Positions 1-5,152 of a DNA stretch of 5,152 nt are shown piece after piece. Below the pieces are notes generated by a model that made no database searches, had not been told where the DNA came from, and saw only the letters and a program-made list of their open reading frames with translations. The stretch is from Candidatus Dormiibacterota bacterium (GTDB taxonomy: Bacteria > Chloroflexota > Dormibacteria > Aeolococcales > Aeolococcaceae), in assembly GCA_019236085.1 (NCBI GenBank), contig JAFAJR010000169.1:1-5152 (forward strand), given 5' to 3'. How positions within the stretch are numbered: the stretch's first letter is position 1; every line of letters starts with the position of its first letter. A program made the translations under genes and the position numbers.

Positions 1-108
1 CTTCTTGAGCTCCTGCCATACCTGCCTGAAGTAATTGCCTCCCTCGGCCCCAGCGATAGGCGGCACCGGATTCCGTGGCCTGGAAGCCGCGGGCACTCGT
101 TTGGCCAC
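1..108 (-). CDS. secE: SecE, preprotein translocase subunit (partial, N-terminal 36 residues)
   Basis: SecE is the small essential subunit of the SecYEG protein-conducting channel in the cytoplasmic membrane; it clamps the two halves of SecY. Only the first 36 codons are inside the window; the membrane helix lies past the left edge. The visible protein begins VAKRVPAASRP and reaches NYFRQVWQELKK. That last stretch matches the conserved amphipathic segment of SecE (typically F...V..ELKKV.WP), which lies just before the final transmembrane helix. The GTG at 106-108 is chosen as start because an AAGGAGG Shine-Dalgarno sequence (120-126) lies 11 bases upstream and the frame then runs open to the edge. 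The short, basic, Pro-rich N-terminus suggests the single-helix type of SecE. The position directly after tRNA-Trp and rpmG is the classic secE context, with nusG expected next. The call rests on motif plus synteny; the missing C-terminal part would settle it. Confidence 0.88.
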   Translation of the reverse strand, partial: MAKRVPAASRPRNPVPPIAGAEGGNYFRQVWQELKK

Positions 109-119
109 CTTCGCAGTTG

Positions 120-126
120 CCTCCTT
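120..126 (-). promoter_or_regulatory. Shine-Dalgarno sequence of secE
   Basis: The minus strand reads AAGGAGG here, a near-complete anti-16S match, 11 bases before the GTG at 106-108. The spacing is slightly long but usable. It decides the GTG start for secE, since no ATG is available nearby in that frame. It is the strongest ribosome binding site in the window. Confidence 0.75.
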
Positions 127-147
127 GTTGATCCGTTAGTTGGTTGA

Positions 148-223
148 TGGCAGGGGCGGCACGACTCGAACGCGCGACCCTCGGTTTTGGAGACCGATGC
201 TCTACCAGCTGAGCTACGCCCCT
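148..223 (-). tRNA. trnW: tRNA-Trp (anticodon CCA), 3' CCA encoded
   Basis: A complete 76-nt cloverleaf can be folded by eye. The acceptor stem AGGGGCG pairs with CGCCCCT (7 bp), followed by discriminator G and an encoded CCA. The D stem is GCTC/GAGC with an 8-nt loop. The anticodon stem TCGGT/ACCGA carries loop CTCCAAA, with anticodon CCA at window positions 188-190. There is a 5-base variable loop, and the T stem GCGCG/CGTGC (one G-T pair) has loop TTCGAGT. CCA reads the UGG tryptophan codon. G73 is the discriminator typical of bacterial tRNA-Trp. It begins 4 bases after the rpmG stop and ends 39 bases before secE, so it is probably excised from an rpmG-tRNA-secE transcript by RNase P and 3' processing nucleases. 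There is no intron or truncation. Confidence 0.97.
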
Positions 224-227
224 CGGT

Positions 228-395
228 TCACTTGGTTTCGCGGTGCTGCGTGTGCCGGCGGCACCAGCGGCAGAACTTGCTCAGCTCCAGACGGTCCGGA
301 TCGTTGCGCCTGTTCTTGGTCGTGGTGTAGTTCCGCCGCTTGCAGTCCGAACACTGCAGCGTGATGATGGAAGAGCCGCCCTTCGCCGTAGCCAC
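228..395 (-). CDS. rpmG: 50S ribosomal protein L33 (zinc-ribbon form)
   Basis: This is a small protein of the large ribosomal subunit located near the E site. The frame from GTG (393-395) encodes 55 residues and ends in TGA, matching the usual L33 length of about 50-55. It starts VATAKGGSSIITLQCSDC and ends CRRHTQHRETK, the conserved L33 C-terminus. Four cysteines form two CxxC pairs, C15-x2-C18 and C42-x2-C45, so this is the zinc-binding (C+) type rather than the cysteine-free paralogue that some bacteria use under zinc limitation. The basic NYTTTKNRRNDPDRLELSKF segment between the pairs is characteristic. A GAGG element 10 bases upstream can serve as the ribosome binding site. tRNA-Trp follows after 4 bases and secE after that, the standard synteny. 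The ORF in another frame over this locus (start near 417) is not real. Confidence 0.96.
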   Translation of the reverse strand: MATAKGGSSIITLQCSDCKRRNYTTTKNRRNDPDRLELSKFCRWCRRHTQHRETK

Positions 396-421
396 GGGTG
401 TATTGCCTCGAACACAAATAA

Positions 422-440
422 GACCTAGCGGCGCTAGGTC
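422..440 (-). terminator. Perfect 19-bp palindrome; putative intrinsic terminator or operator
   Basis: GACCTAGCG and CGCTAGGTC form perfect 9-base arms around a single central base. As RNA on the minus strand this makes an 8-bp hairpin with a 3-nt GCC loop, followed by TTATTTGTGTT, a moderately U-rich tail. It lies 31 bases after the kinase stop and 26 bases before the rpmG start, so it could end the upstream transcript. The stem is short and the tail is interrupted, so it would be a weak terminator. The near-perfect two-fold symmetry and the overlap with promoter-like hexamers fit a dimeric repressor binding site equally well. The symmetry is directly visible; the function is inferred. Confidence 0.45.
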
Positions 441-447
441 AAGCCCG

Positions 448-475
448 ATGCTACCACAGGCCGGAGCTGATTCAA
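448..475 (-). promoter_or_regulatory. Putative sigma-70-type promoter for rpmG-tRNA-Trp-secE
   Basis: The minus strand shows TTGAAT (470-475) and TAGCAT (448-453) separated by 16 bases, each matching 4 of 6 consensus positions. Transcription would begin at about 441, giving a leader of roughly 45 bases that contains the 422-440 palindrome. The -35 box overlaps the kinase stop codon. A competing pair lies just downstream: TTGACC (437-442), a better -35, and TATTTG (415-420), a poorer -10, also 16 bases apart, with the palindrome filling its spacer. A promoter is expected here because a new translation-related operon starts; which pair is used cannot be told from sequence. Confidence 0.35.
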
Positions 476-2223
476 ACCGCGGCGCGCAGAACCAGGGTGA
501 AGGTGCTGCCGGTGCCCGGCTGCGACGCCACCTCGATGTCCCCGCCCTGTTGCCGCGCCAGACGCCGGGCGAGGTACAGGCCCAGGCCGGTCCCCTCTAT
601 CGCCTCGGTCTGGGCACTGCGCACCCGGCCGAAGGGCTGGAACAGCGTCGCCATGTCCTCCCCGGAGATGCCGATCCCGTGGTCGGTCACCGCCACCCGC
701 ACTAGTTCGCCGTCGCGGGTCACCCGGACGTCCACCGCATCGTTGTCGGGTGAGTATTTGATGGCATTGCTCAGCAGGTTCTCCAGGATGGTTCCAGTCT
801 TCTCCGGGTCGGCGGCCGCCACCGCGGGCTGCGAACCGGTGACCGTGACCACCGCCGCTCTGGGCAGCTGGCGCAGGGAGGCGGAGACGCGTCCCACAAG
901 CTCCACCACGTCGACAGCCGCCAGCTGGGGCTGAAAGCCCGCCTCCTCGGCGCGGCTGGCCATGAGCATCTGCTCAACCAGGTGTCCCATTTGCGCGGTG
1001 CGGCTGCTCATGATGGGCAGCACCGCCGCGGCCTCGGGGGGCAGTTGGCCGAGCGTGCCCTCCTCGAGCATCGAGAGATAGCCGCGGACCAGGGTCATCG
1101 GGGTTCGCAGCTCGTGCGATGCCAGGCGCAGGAACTCCGACTTCTGCTCGTCCAGGCTGGCGATGCGCGAGGCGTGCTCGGCCATCCGCTCCACCTCGCG
1201 GGCGCTCAGCTCAGCGGCACGGCGCTCCGCCTCGTACCCCTGCCACACCAGCGCCGAAGTGCGCGCGCACAGCCGGAGCATCCACTCCTCCTGGCCGCCC
1301 CAGCCATGCACGGCGTCGTAGGCCATGAGCACGCCGATCGTCTGCTCGGCAGTCCGCCAGGGGACGGCCATGCCGTCCTGGACCTCCATCAGCTGCACCA
1401 GCGCGTGCATTGGATCCGGCGGGTCGAAGTCTCCGGCGCTGAAGCGCACCGCCTCGCCCCCGAACATCACCCGGCGCAGCCGGGGCTGCTGGTCGACGTC
1501 GAAAGGCAGGCGCATGCCCCGCAGCTGCTCCGGCGAGAAGCCGGCCGCCGGCTGGGCTACCACCTCGTTGCCTTCGAGGATCCAGAAGGCGGCACGCCGG
1601 CCGCCGGCGAGGCCGGCGATGGTGTCGGTCATGTGCAGGAAGAAGGCGGTGGGGTCTCCGCTCGCCGCCAGGTGCTGAGAGATTTGGGTCAGGGCATCGA
1701 GCGCGCGGCGCTGGGTGCTGCTCACCTCCTCCAGCAATCTCACGGAGTGCAGCGTCACTGCGGCAAGCGCGCCGAAGGGCCGCATGAGATCGAGCTCGGC
1801 ACGTTCGAAGTCACGGTCCTCATAACGGCTCAGTAGCAGCAGCGCGATCACCGTCCCCTCCACGCTCAGCGGGATGATGGCGACGCGGCGGACCTTTGTG
1901 AGCGTGGCCTGGGTCTGTTCGTCGCCGCTCGCCGTCTCGCTGAATCCCGTGCCGGTGACGATGTCCCCGGTGGTCACGGCCTCGCGGAGCAGCGGCTGCT
2001 GCTGCACCTCGGCCAGGGGGTACTCAGCGCCGACGAAGACCGGCGCACCGCCGTCGCGTTCCCGGCTTGCCTCGACCCGCATCACCGAACGGTCGAGGCT
2101 GGTCAGCGTGCAGCGATCGGCGTCGACGATGCGCAGGGCGTCGGCCACGAGCCGTTCCATGATGCTGCGTGGGGTCTCGGCGGACCATCGCGGCGCGCCG
2201 ACGACGCCGCCGGCATCGGTCAT
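472..2223 (-). CDS. Soluble sensor histidine kinase, GAF-GAF-HisKA-HATPase_c
   Basis: This is a two-component sensor kinase of 583 residues that would autophosphorylate on His and pass the phosphate to an Asp on a response regulator. Residues 16-165 look like a first GAF domain (alpha/beta sensory fold, ending VRRVAIIPLSVEGTVIALLLLS and an ERAELDLM helix). Residues 172-330 look like a second, more diverged GAF. A charged helix at about 331-362 links to the HisKA dimerisation domain with H370 in ASHELRTPMT. The ATPase domain follows: N box with N482 and N486, G1 box DHGIGI (514-519), F box near F528, G2 box GTGLGL (544-549). All catalytic motifs are intact. There is no transmembrane segment or signal peptide, so it acts in the cytoplasm on an internal cue that cannot be named. 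The ATG at 2221-2223 is preferred: the frame stays open to 2535, but that part overlaps the transporter gene antiparallel to its reading sense. A later ATG at 2158-2160 is possible but would trim the first GAF helix. No partner regulator is visible. Confidence 0.93.
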   Translation of the reverse strand: MTDAGGVVGAPRWSAETPRSIMERLVADALRIVDADRCTLTSLDRSVMRVEASRERDGGAPVFVGAEYPLAEVQQQPLLREAVTTGDIVTGTGFSETASGDEQTQATLTKVRRVAIIPLSVEGTVIALLLLSRYEDRDFERAELDLMRPFGALAAVTLHSVRLLEEVSSTQRRALDALTQISQHLAASGDPTAFFLHMTDTIAGLAGGRRAAFWILEGNEVVAQPAAGFSPEQLRGMRLPFDVDQQPRLRRVMFGGEAVRFSAGDFDPPDPMHALVQLMEVQDGMAVPWRTAEQTIGVLMAYDAVHGWGGQEEWMLRLCARTSALVWQGYEAERRAAELSAREVERMAEHASRIASLDEQKSEFLRLASHELRTPMTLVRGYLSMLEEGTLGQLPPEAAAVLPIMSSRTAQMGHLVEQMLMASRAEEAGFQPQLAAVDVVELVGRVSASLRQLPRAAVVTVTGSQPAVAAADPEKTGTILENLLSNAIKYSPDNDAVDVRVTRDGELVRVAVTDHGIGISGEDMATLFQPFGRVRSAQTEAIEGTGLGLYLARRLARQQGGDIEVASQPGTGSTFTLVLRAAV

Positions 2224-2232
2224 GACGAAAGA

Positions 2233-2238
2233 AGGATA
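2233..2238 (-). promoter_or_regulatory. Possible -10 element for a leaderless kinase transcript
   Basis: The minus strand reads TATCCT (4 of 6 to TATAAT) ending 9 bases before the kinase ATG. No purine-rich ribosome binding site is seen in the 57 bases between the transporter stop and this ATG. A -10 box this close to the start codon is the pattern of leaderless genes, which are common in Actinobacteria and several related high-GC lineages. I see no good -35 box at the right distance. Weak evidence. Confidence 0.25.
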
Positions 2239-2279
2239 GCCGCGCTGTACTGAAACGCTACGCTGGAGCCCGCGATTTG

Positions 2280-3185
2280 TCAGGAAGGCGCTGCGGCGGG
2301 CTCTGCCACGTCGGTGCGAGCCGGCGACCCGCCGGCCACCGGCCGGGTGGAGAGGTAGGACCCGGCGACGATCAGCGCCAGGCCCACCACTGCCCCGGCG
2401 GTCAGCGGCTCGTGTAGCAGCACGATGCCGAGGACCAGGGCGACCGCCGGGTTGACGTACGTGATGATGGTGGCCCGCACCGGCCCGGCCTCCGCGATCA
2501 GCGCGAAGAAGACCAGGAACGCTGCAGCTGTGCACACCACGGCGAGGACGGCCACGGCGGCGATCACCTCGGGTCCTGGGACAGACGCCGGCCGCTGCAG
2601 GATGCCCGCCGGCGCATAGGCCAGCGCCGTCAGCACAAGGGAGACGGCCACCACCCCCAGCGCCGGCACCTCCCCGAGCCGCCGGGAGACGATGAGTGGA
2701 CCCAGCGCATAGCCGAGAACGACTAGCGCGATCTCGCCAAGGGCCCTCGGGTCCAGCCGGGAGATGTCGAGCCCGACCAGCGCGGCGACCCCTGCCAGGC
2801 CAACCGCCAAGCCCGCCACCTGGCGCAGCCGCATCCGGTCGGATGCCCGTCCGGCGATCCCGATCACGGCCCCGACCAGAGGGACGGTCGCCACCAGCAG
2901 GCCCGAGAGCGAGCTGCTGAGCCGGGTCTCGGCGTCAGACAGAAGGAACCAGGTGAACCCCAGCTCCACCAGCGTGTAGAGGAGCACCCAGCGCCAGCGC
3001 GCCAGAAGCGGCCGCACCTCGCCCCGGGCCAGGGCGACGGGCAGGAGCAACGCGGCGCCGGCGGCGGTGCGCAGCATGACCAGCGTCGCCGGCGACAGCG
3101 AAGCGACCGACACCTTGATCAGCAGGTACGGGATGCCCCAGATCACGCCCATCAGGGCGAAGAGCACCCACGCCCGCCGGCTCAT
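2280..3185 (-). CDS. EamA/DMT-superfamily transporter
   Basis: This is a cytoplasmic-membrane permease of the drug/metabolite transporter superfamily, probably exporting a small metabolite or amino acid; the substrate cannot be deduced. The 301-residue length is typical. About ten hydrophobic segments can be seen, near residues 5-24, 32-52, 66-84, 90-112, 120-138, 148-166, 174-194, 206-232 (probably two or one long), 236-257 and 262-280. They form two EamA repeats. The first repeat ends with SGLLVATVPLVGAVIGI (94-110) and the second with the family hallmark ITYVNPAVALVLGIVLLHEP (241-260). The opening LFALMGVIWGIPYLLIKV is also typical. A hydrophilic Ala/Pro-rich tail (281-301) lies after the last helix. 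The ATG at 3183-3185 gives the expected first helix; the ribosome binding site is weak, so translation may be coupled to the small gene ending 18 bases upstream. The stop is 56 bases before the kinase gene. Confidence 0.93.
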   Translation of the reverse strand: MSRRAWVLFALMGVIWGIPYLLIKVSVASLSPATLVMLRTAAGAALLLPVALARGEVRPLLARWRWVLLYTLVELGFTWFLLSDAETRLSSSLSGLLVATVPLVGAVIGIAGRASDRMRLRQVAGLAVGLAGVAALVGLDISRLDPRALGEIALVVLGYALGPLIVSRRLGEVPALGVVAVSLVLTALAYAPAGILQRPASVPGPEVIAAVAVLAVVCTAAAFLVFFALIAEAGPVRATIITYVNPAVALVLGIVLLHEPLTAGAVVGLALIVAGSYLSTRPVAGGSPARTDVAEPAAAPS

Positions 3186-3203
3186 GCGGTCAGCCGAGGC
3201 TCG

Positions 3204-3353
3204 TCAGAAGCGCCAGCGGCCCCGCGGCCGGAACAGGAACCCGACCAGCCACAGCGCGACCATCACCAGCAGCAGCCACCAGAGCGCGTGCACCGCGACG
3301 GCCAGGCCGAACAGCAACGCGGTGAGCAGCAGGAATCCGATGAGCAGGCACAT
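3204..3353 (-). CDS. Small hydrophobic membrane protein (DUF5670/lmo0937-like), 49 residues
   Basis: A 49-codon frame starts at ATG 3351-3353 and ends in TGA. The protein is two hydrophobic segments (about 3-21 and 24-41) joined at a short AVHALWW turn, with a basic tail RPRGRWRF. Size, the Leu-rich first helix, the LWW motif and the VALWLVGFL second helix resemble the short 'hydrophobic protein' family found widely in Actinobacteria and Firmicutes (DUF5670, lmo0937-like). That match is from memory and the family has no firmly known function. The start lies 3 bases after the lon stop (TGA GCC ATG), and an AAGGCGG ribosome binding site sits inside the last lon codons, 8 bases upstream, which argues that it is a real, translationally coupled gene. 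The transporter gene follows after 18 bases. A longer ORF covering this stretch in another frame (3263-3469) has no family resemblance. Confidence 0.72.
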   Translation of the reverse strand: MCLLIGFLLLTALLFGLAVAVHALWWLLLVMVALWLVGFLFRPRGRWRF

Positions 3354-3356
3354 GGC

Positions 3357-5152
3357 TCAGGCCGCCTTGTGCTCGGCCTCGGCCGGGTCGAGCGCCGCGG
3401 CCAGCACCTCCGGGACGCTGCCTGCGAAGTGAAAGAGCATCTGGGACCGCACGCTCTCGGGGACGTCATCGATGTCCTTCTCGTTGCGCCGGGGCAGCAC
3501 CACCTCGCGAAGTCCCATGCGGTGGGCCGCGAGGACCTTCTGCTTCACCCCGCCGATGGGCAGCACCAGGCCCTGCAACGTGACCTCGCCGGTCATTCCG
3601 ACTGTGCCGCGCACCGCGCGCCCGGTGAGCAGCGAGACGATGGCAGTGGTCATCGTGACCCCGGCCGAAGGGCCGTCCTTGGGAACTGCGCCCTCGGGGA
3701 CATGGATGTGGAAGCCCCTGCCGGCAGCCTCGGCGGTGATGCCGAGCTCGGCCGCGTGAGACCGCACATAGCTCAGCGCGATCTGCGCCGACTCCTTCAT
3801 GACATCGCCGAGCTGGCCCGTGAGCAGCAGGTCTCCATTGTCCGACGCTGCCGCGGCTTCGATGAACAGCACGTCGCCGCCGGTCCCGGTGACCGCCAGG
3901 CCTGTCGCCACACCGGGGACCGCTGTGCGCGCCGCCACCTCGTCGTCGAACCGTGGCCGGCCCAGGTAGGTGCGAACCTCGCCCCGGGTCACGGTCACCG
4001 GCGGCGTCGCGGTGCCCTTGGCGAAGCCAGTCGCCACCTTGCGCGCCAGCTTGCCCAGCTCGCGTTCCAGTCCGCGAACGCCCGCCTCCCGTGTGTAGCC
4101 GCCAATGATGTCCAGAACTGCGTCGCTCTCGACTGTCATCTCGCCTTCGCGCAGGCCGGCCAGCTCGGTCTGGCGCGGCAGCAGGTGGTCCCGGGCGATC
4201 GCAAGCTTCTCGTCGCTGGTGTACCCGTCGAGCTTGATCAGCTCCATGCGGTCCAGCAGCGGCGCGGGGATCGTCTCCCACACGTTAGCCGTGGGGATGA
4301 ACAGCACCTCGGAAAGGTCGAGGTCGACCTCCAGGTAGTGGTCACGGAATGTGCTGTTCTGCGCCGGGTCCAGCACCTCGAGCAATGCCGCGGAGGGGTC
4401 GCCCCGCCAGTCACTGCCAACCTTGTCAATTTCATCGAGCATGATGACCGGGTTCTTGGTGCCCGCCTCTTTGAGGGCTCGCACGATCCGCCCCGGCAGC
4501 GCGCCGACGTAGGTGCGGCGGTGGCCGCGGATCTCCGCCTCGTCATGCACGCCACCGAGCGAGATGCGCACGAACTTGCGGCCCATCGCCCGCGCGATGG
4601 ATTCGCCCAGTGACGTCTTGCCGACGCCCGGCGGGCCGATGAGACAGAGGATCGGGCCGCGGTTGATGGCGCGGGTGCGGGCGCGCTGGGCCTCCTCGCT
4701 CGTCTCCGCCTCACCCTCGGCCACGACCTGCTTGTGGGCCTGCATGGCGCGCAGCTGGCGCACCGCCAGGAAGTCCACGATGCGGTCCTTGACCTTGACC
4801 AGGCCATAGTGGTCCTCGTTCAGGACGCGCTCGACCTCGCGCGTGTCCAGGTGGTCCTCGGTGCGGTCCTTCCAGGGCAGGGTGAGCATCCAGTCGATAT
4901 AATTGCGCAGCACGCCGACCTCGGCGTTGTTGGCCGGCATGCGCTCCAGCTTGGTGACCTCTTTGAGCACCTTGGCCTCGACATCGGATGGCATGCCCTT
5001 GGCCGCGACGCGGTCGCGCAGCTCTTGCGCCTCGCTGGCGATGTCCTGGCCCAATTCCTTCTGGATCGCGCGCAGCTGCTCCTTGAGATAGTATTCCTGC
5101 TGGTTCTTGTCCACCTGCTCGCGCACGCGCTGGCGGATGCGCTGGTCCAGGT
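3357..5152 (-). CDS. lon: ATP-dependent protease Lon (partial, 5' end outside window)
   Basis: Lon is a cytosolic homohexameric AAA+ serine protease that unfolds and degrades misfolded and selected regulatory proteins. The window holds the C-terminal 597 codons; the frame stays open through the right edge (LDQRIRQRVREQVDKNQQ...), so the GTG at 5126 is not the true start. By comparison with the roughly 780-residue E. coli enzyme, about 200 N-terminal substrate-binding residues are missing. Counting from the first full codon at the edge: coiled-coil region with EYYLKEQLRAIQKELG (19-34); Walker A GPPGVGKT (172-179); Walker B VIMLDEID (235-242); protease domain from about residue 395, with catalytic Ser495 in PKDGPSAGV and Lys536 in GGVKQK. 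All active-site motifs are intact. A charged linker of about 34 residues precedes the AAA+ core where E. coli has about 8. The stop is followed after 3 bases by the small membrane protein gene. It is the soluble LonA type, with no transmembrane insertion. Confidence 0.98.
   Translation of the reverse strand, partial: LDQRIRQRVREQVDKNQQEYYLKEQLRAIQKELGQDIASEAQELRDRVAAKGMPSDVEAKVLKEVTKLERMPANNAEVGVLRNYIDWMLTLPWKDRTEDHLDTREVERVLNEDHYGLVKVKDRIVDFLAVRQLRAMQAHKQVVAEGEAETSEEAQRARTRAINRGPILCLIGPPGVGKTSLGESIARAMGRKFVRISLGGVHDEAEIRGHRRTYVGALPGRIVRALKEAGTKNPVIMLDEIDKVGSDWRGDPSAALLEVLDPAQNSTFRDHYLEVDLDLSEVLFIPTANVWETIPAPLLDRMELIKLDGYTSDEKLAIARDHLLPRQTELAGLREGEMTVESDAVLDIIGGYTREAGVRGLERELGKLARKVATGFAKGTATPPVTVTRGEVRTYLGRPRFDDEVAARTAVPGVATGLAVTGTGGDVLFIEAAAASDNGDLLLTGQLGDVMKESAQIALSYVRSHAAELGITAEAAGRGFHIHVPEGAVPKDGPSAGVTMTTAIVSLLTGRAVRGTVGMTGEVTLQGLVLPIGGVKQKVLAAHRMGLREVVLPRRNEKDIDDVPESVRSQMLFHFAGSVPEVLAAALDPAEAEHKAA

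Noticed and set aside
214..417. 67-codon minus-strand frame over rpmG
   Set aside because: The true gene in this interval is L33 from the GTG at 395, recognised by both CxxC pairs and its conserved C-terminus; this frame shares none of that and also overlaps the tRNA.
1535..1620. Clustered GCCGGC-type short palindromes
   Set aside because: They are within kinase codons for Ala, Gly and Pro and are explained by high GC and codon use; spacing is irregular and there is no repeat unit.
982..1836. 284-codon open frame on the plus strand
   Set aside because: Antisense to the histidine kinase, low-complexity composition and no family resemblance.
2224..2279. Gap between transporter and kinase examined as a terminator
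   Set aside because: No convincing hairpin followed by a T-run on the minus strand; only short imperfect GC pairings.
3186..3203. Gap between the small membrane gene and the transporter examined for a promoter or strong ribosome binding site
   Set aside because: At 18 bases it is too short for a promoter on its own and shows only a weak GAG-like purine stretch, so translational coupling is the simpler reading.
3466..4281. 271-codon minus-strand open frame inside lon
   Set aside because: It is an out-of-frame reading of lon, which is intact in its own frame with all catalytic motifs; the composition is Arg/Gly-rich without domains.
3288..4613. 441-codon open frame on the plus strand
   Set aside because: It lies wholly antisense to lon and the small membrane gene. 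Its Arg/His/Gln-rich composition has no recognisable domain; long antisense frames are expected in GC-rich coding DNA.

Overview
High-GC bacterial chromosome fragment. Every gene I can support lies on the minus strand, so the biological order runs from the right edge to the left edge: lon (5' end cut off), a 49-residue hydrophobic membrane protein, an EamA/DMT-family transporter, a soluble GAF-GAF histidine kinase, then rpmG, tRNA-Trp(CCA) and the start of secE (3' end cut off). There is no mobile element, CRISPR array or rRNA, and no stretch longer than about 80 bases without a gene or RNA. All the large plus-strand open frames are antisense shadows.

Right block (about 2223-5152). Lon is an ATP-dependent AAA+ protease and here carries an unusually long charged linker just before the Walker A motif. 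Its stop codon is followed after 3 bases by the small membrane protein gene, then after 18 bases by the transporter gene, which suggests one transcript. The histidine kinase starts 57 bases after the transporter. It has no recognisable Shine-Dalgarno sequence but has a TATCCT box just upstream of its ATG, so it may have its own leaderless transcript. No response regulator is visible.

Left block (about 1-480). This is the widely conserved bacterial junction rpmG - tRNA-Trp - secE, normally followed by nusG and the rplKAJL ribosomal genes, which would lie beyond the left edge. rpmG and the tRNA are only 4 bases apart and are almost certainly cotranscribed. Between the kinase and rpmG sits a perfect 19-bp palindrome with promoter-like hexamers around it; it marks the border between the two transcription units and is the least explained piece of non-coding DNA here.

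Organism: the GC-rich codons, the zinc-ribbon (four-cysteine) form of L33, the Lon sequence (resembling Actinomycetota and Chloroflexota-type Lon) and the GAF-GAF-kinase style fit an actinobacterial or Chloroflexota/Dormibacterota-like lineage. This is a guess from memory of family sequences and has low certainty. Overall this is a mostly ordinary housekeeping region; I did not find convincing evidence of a new system.
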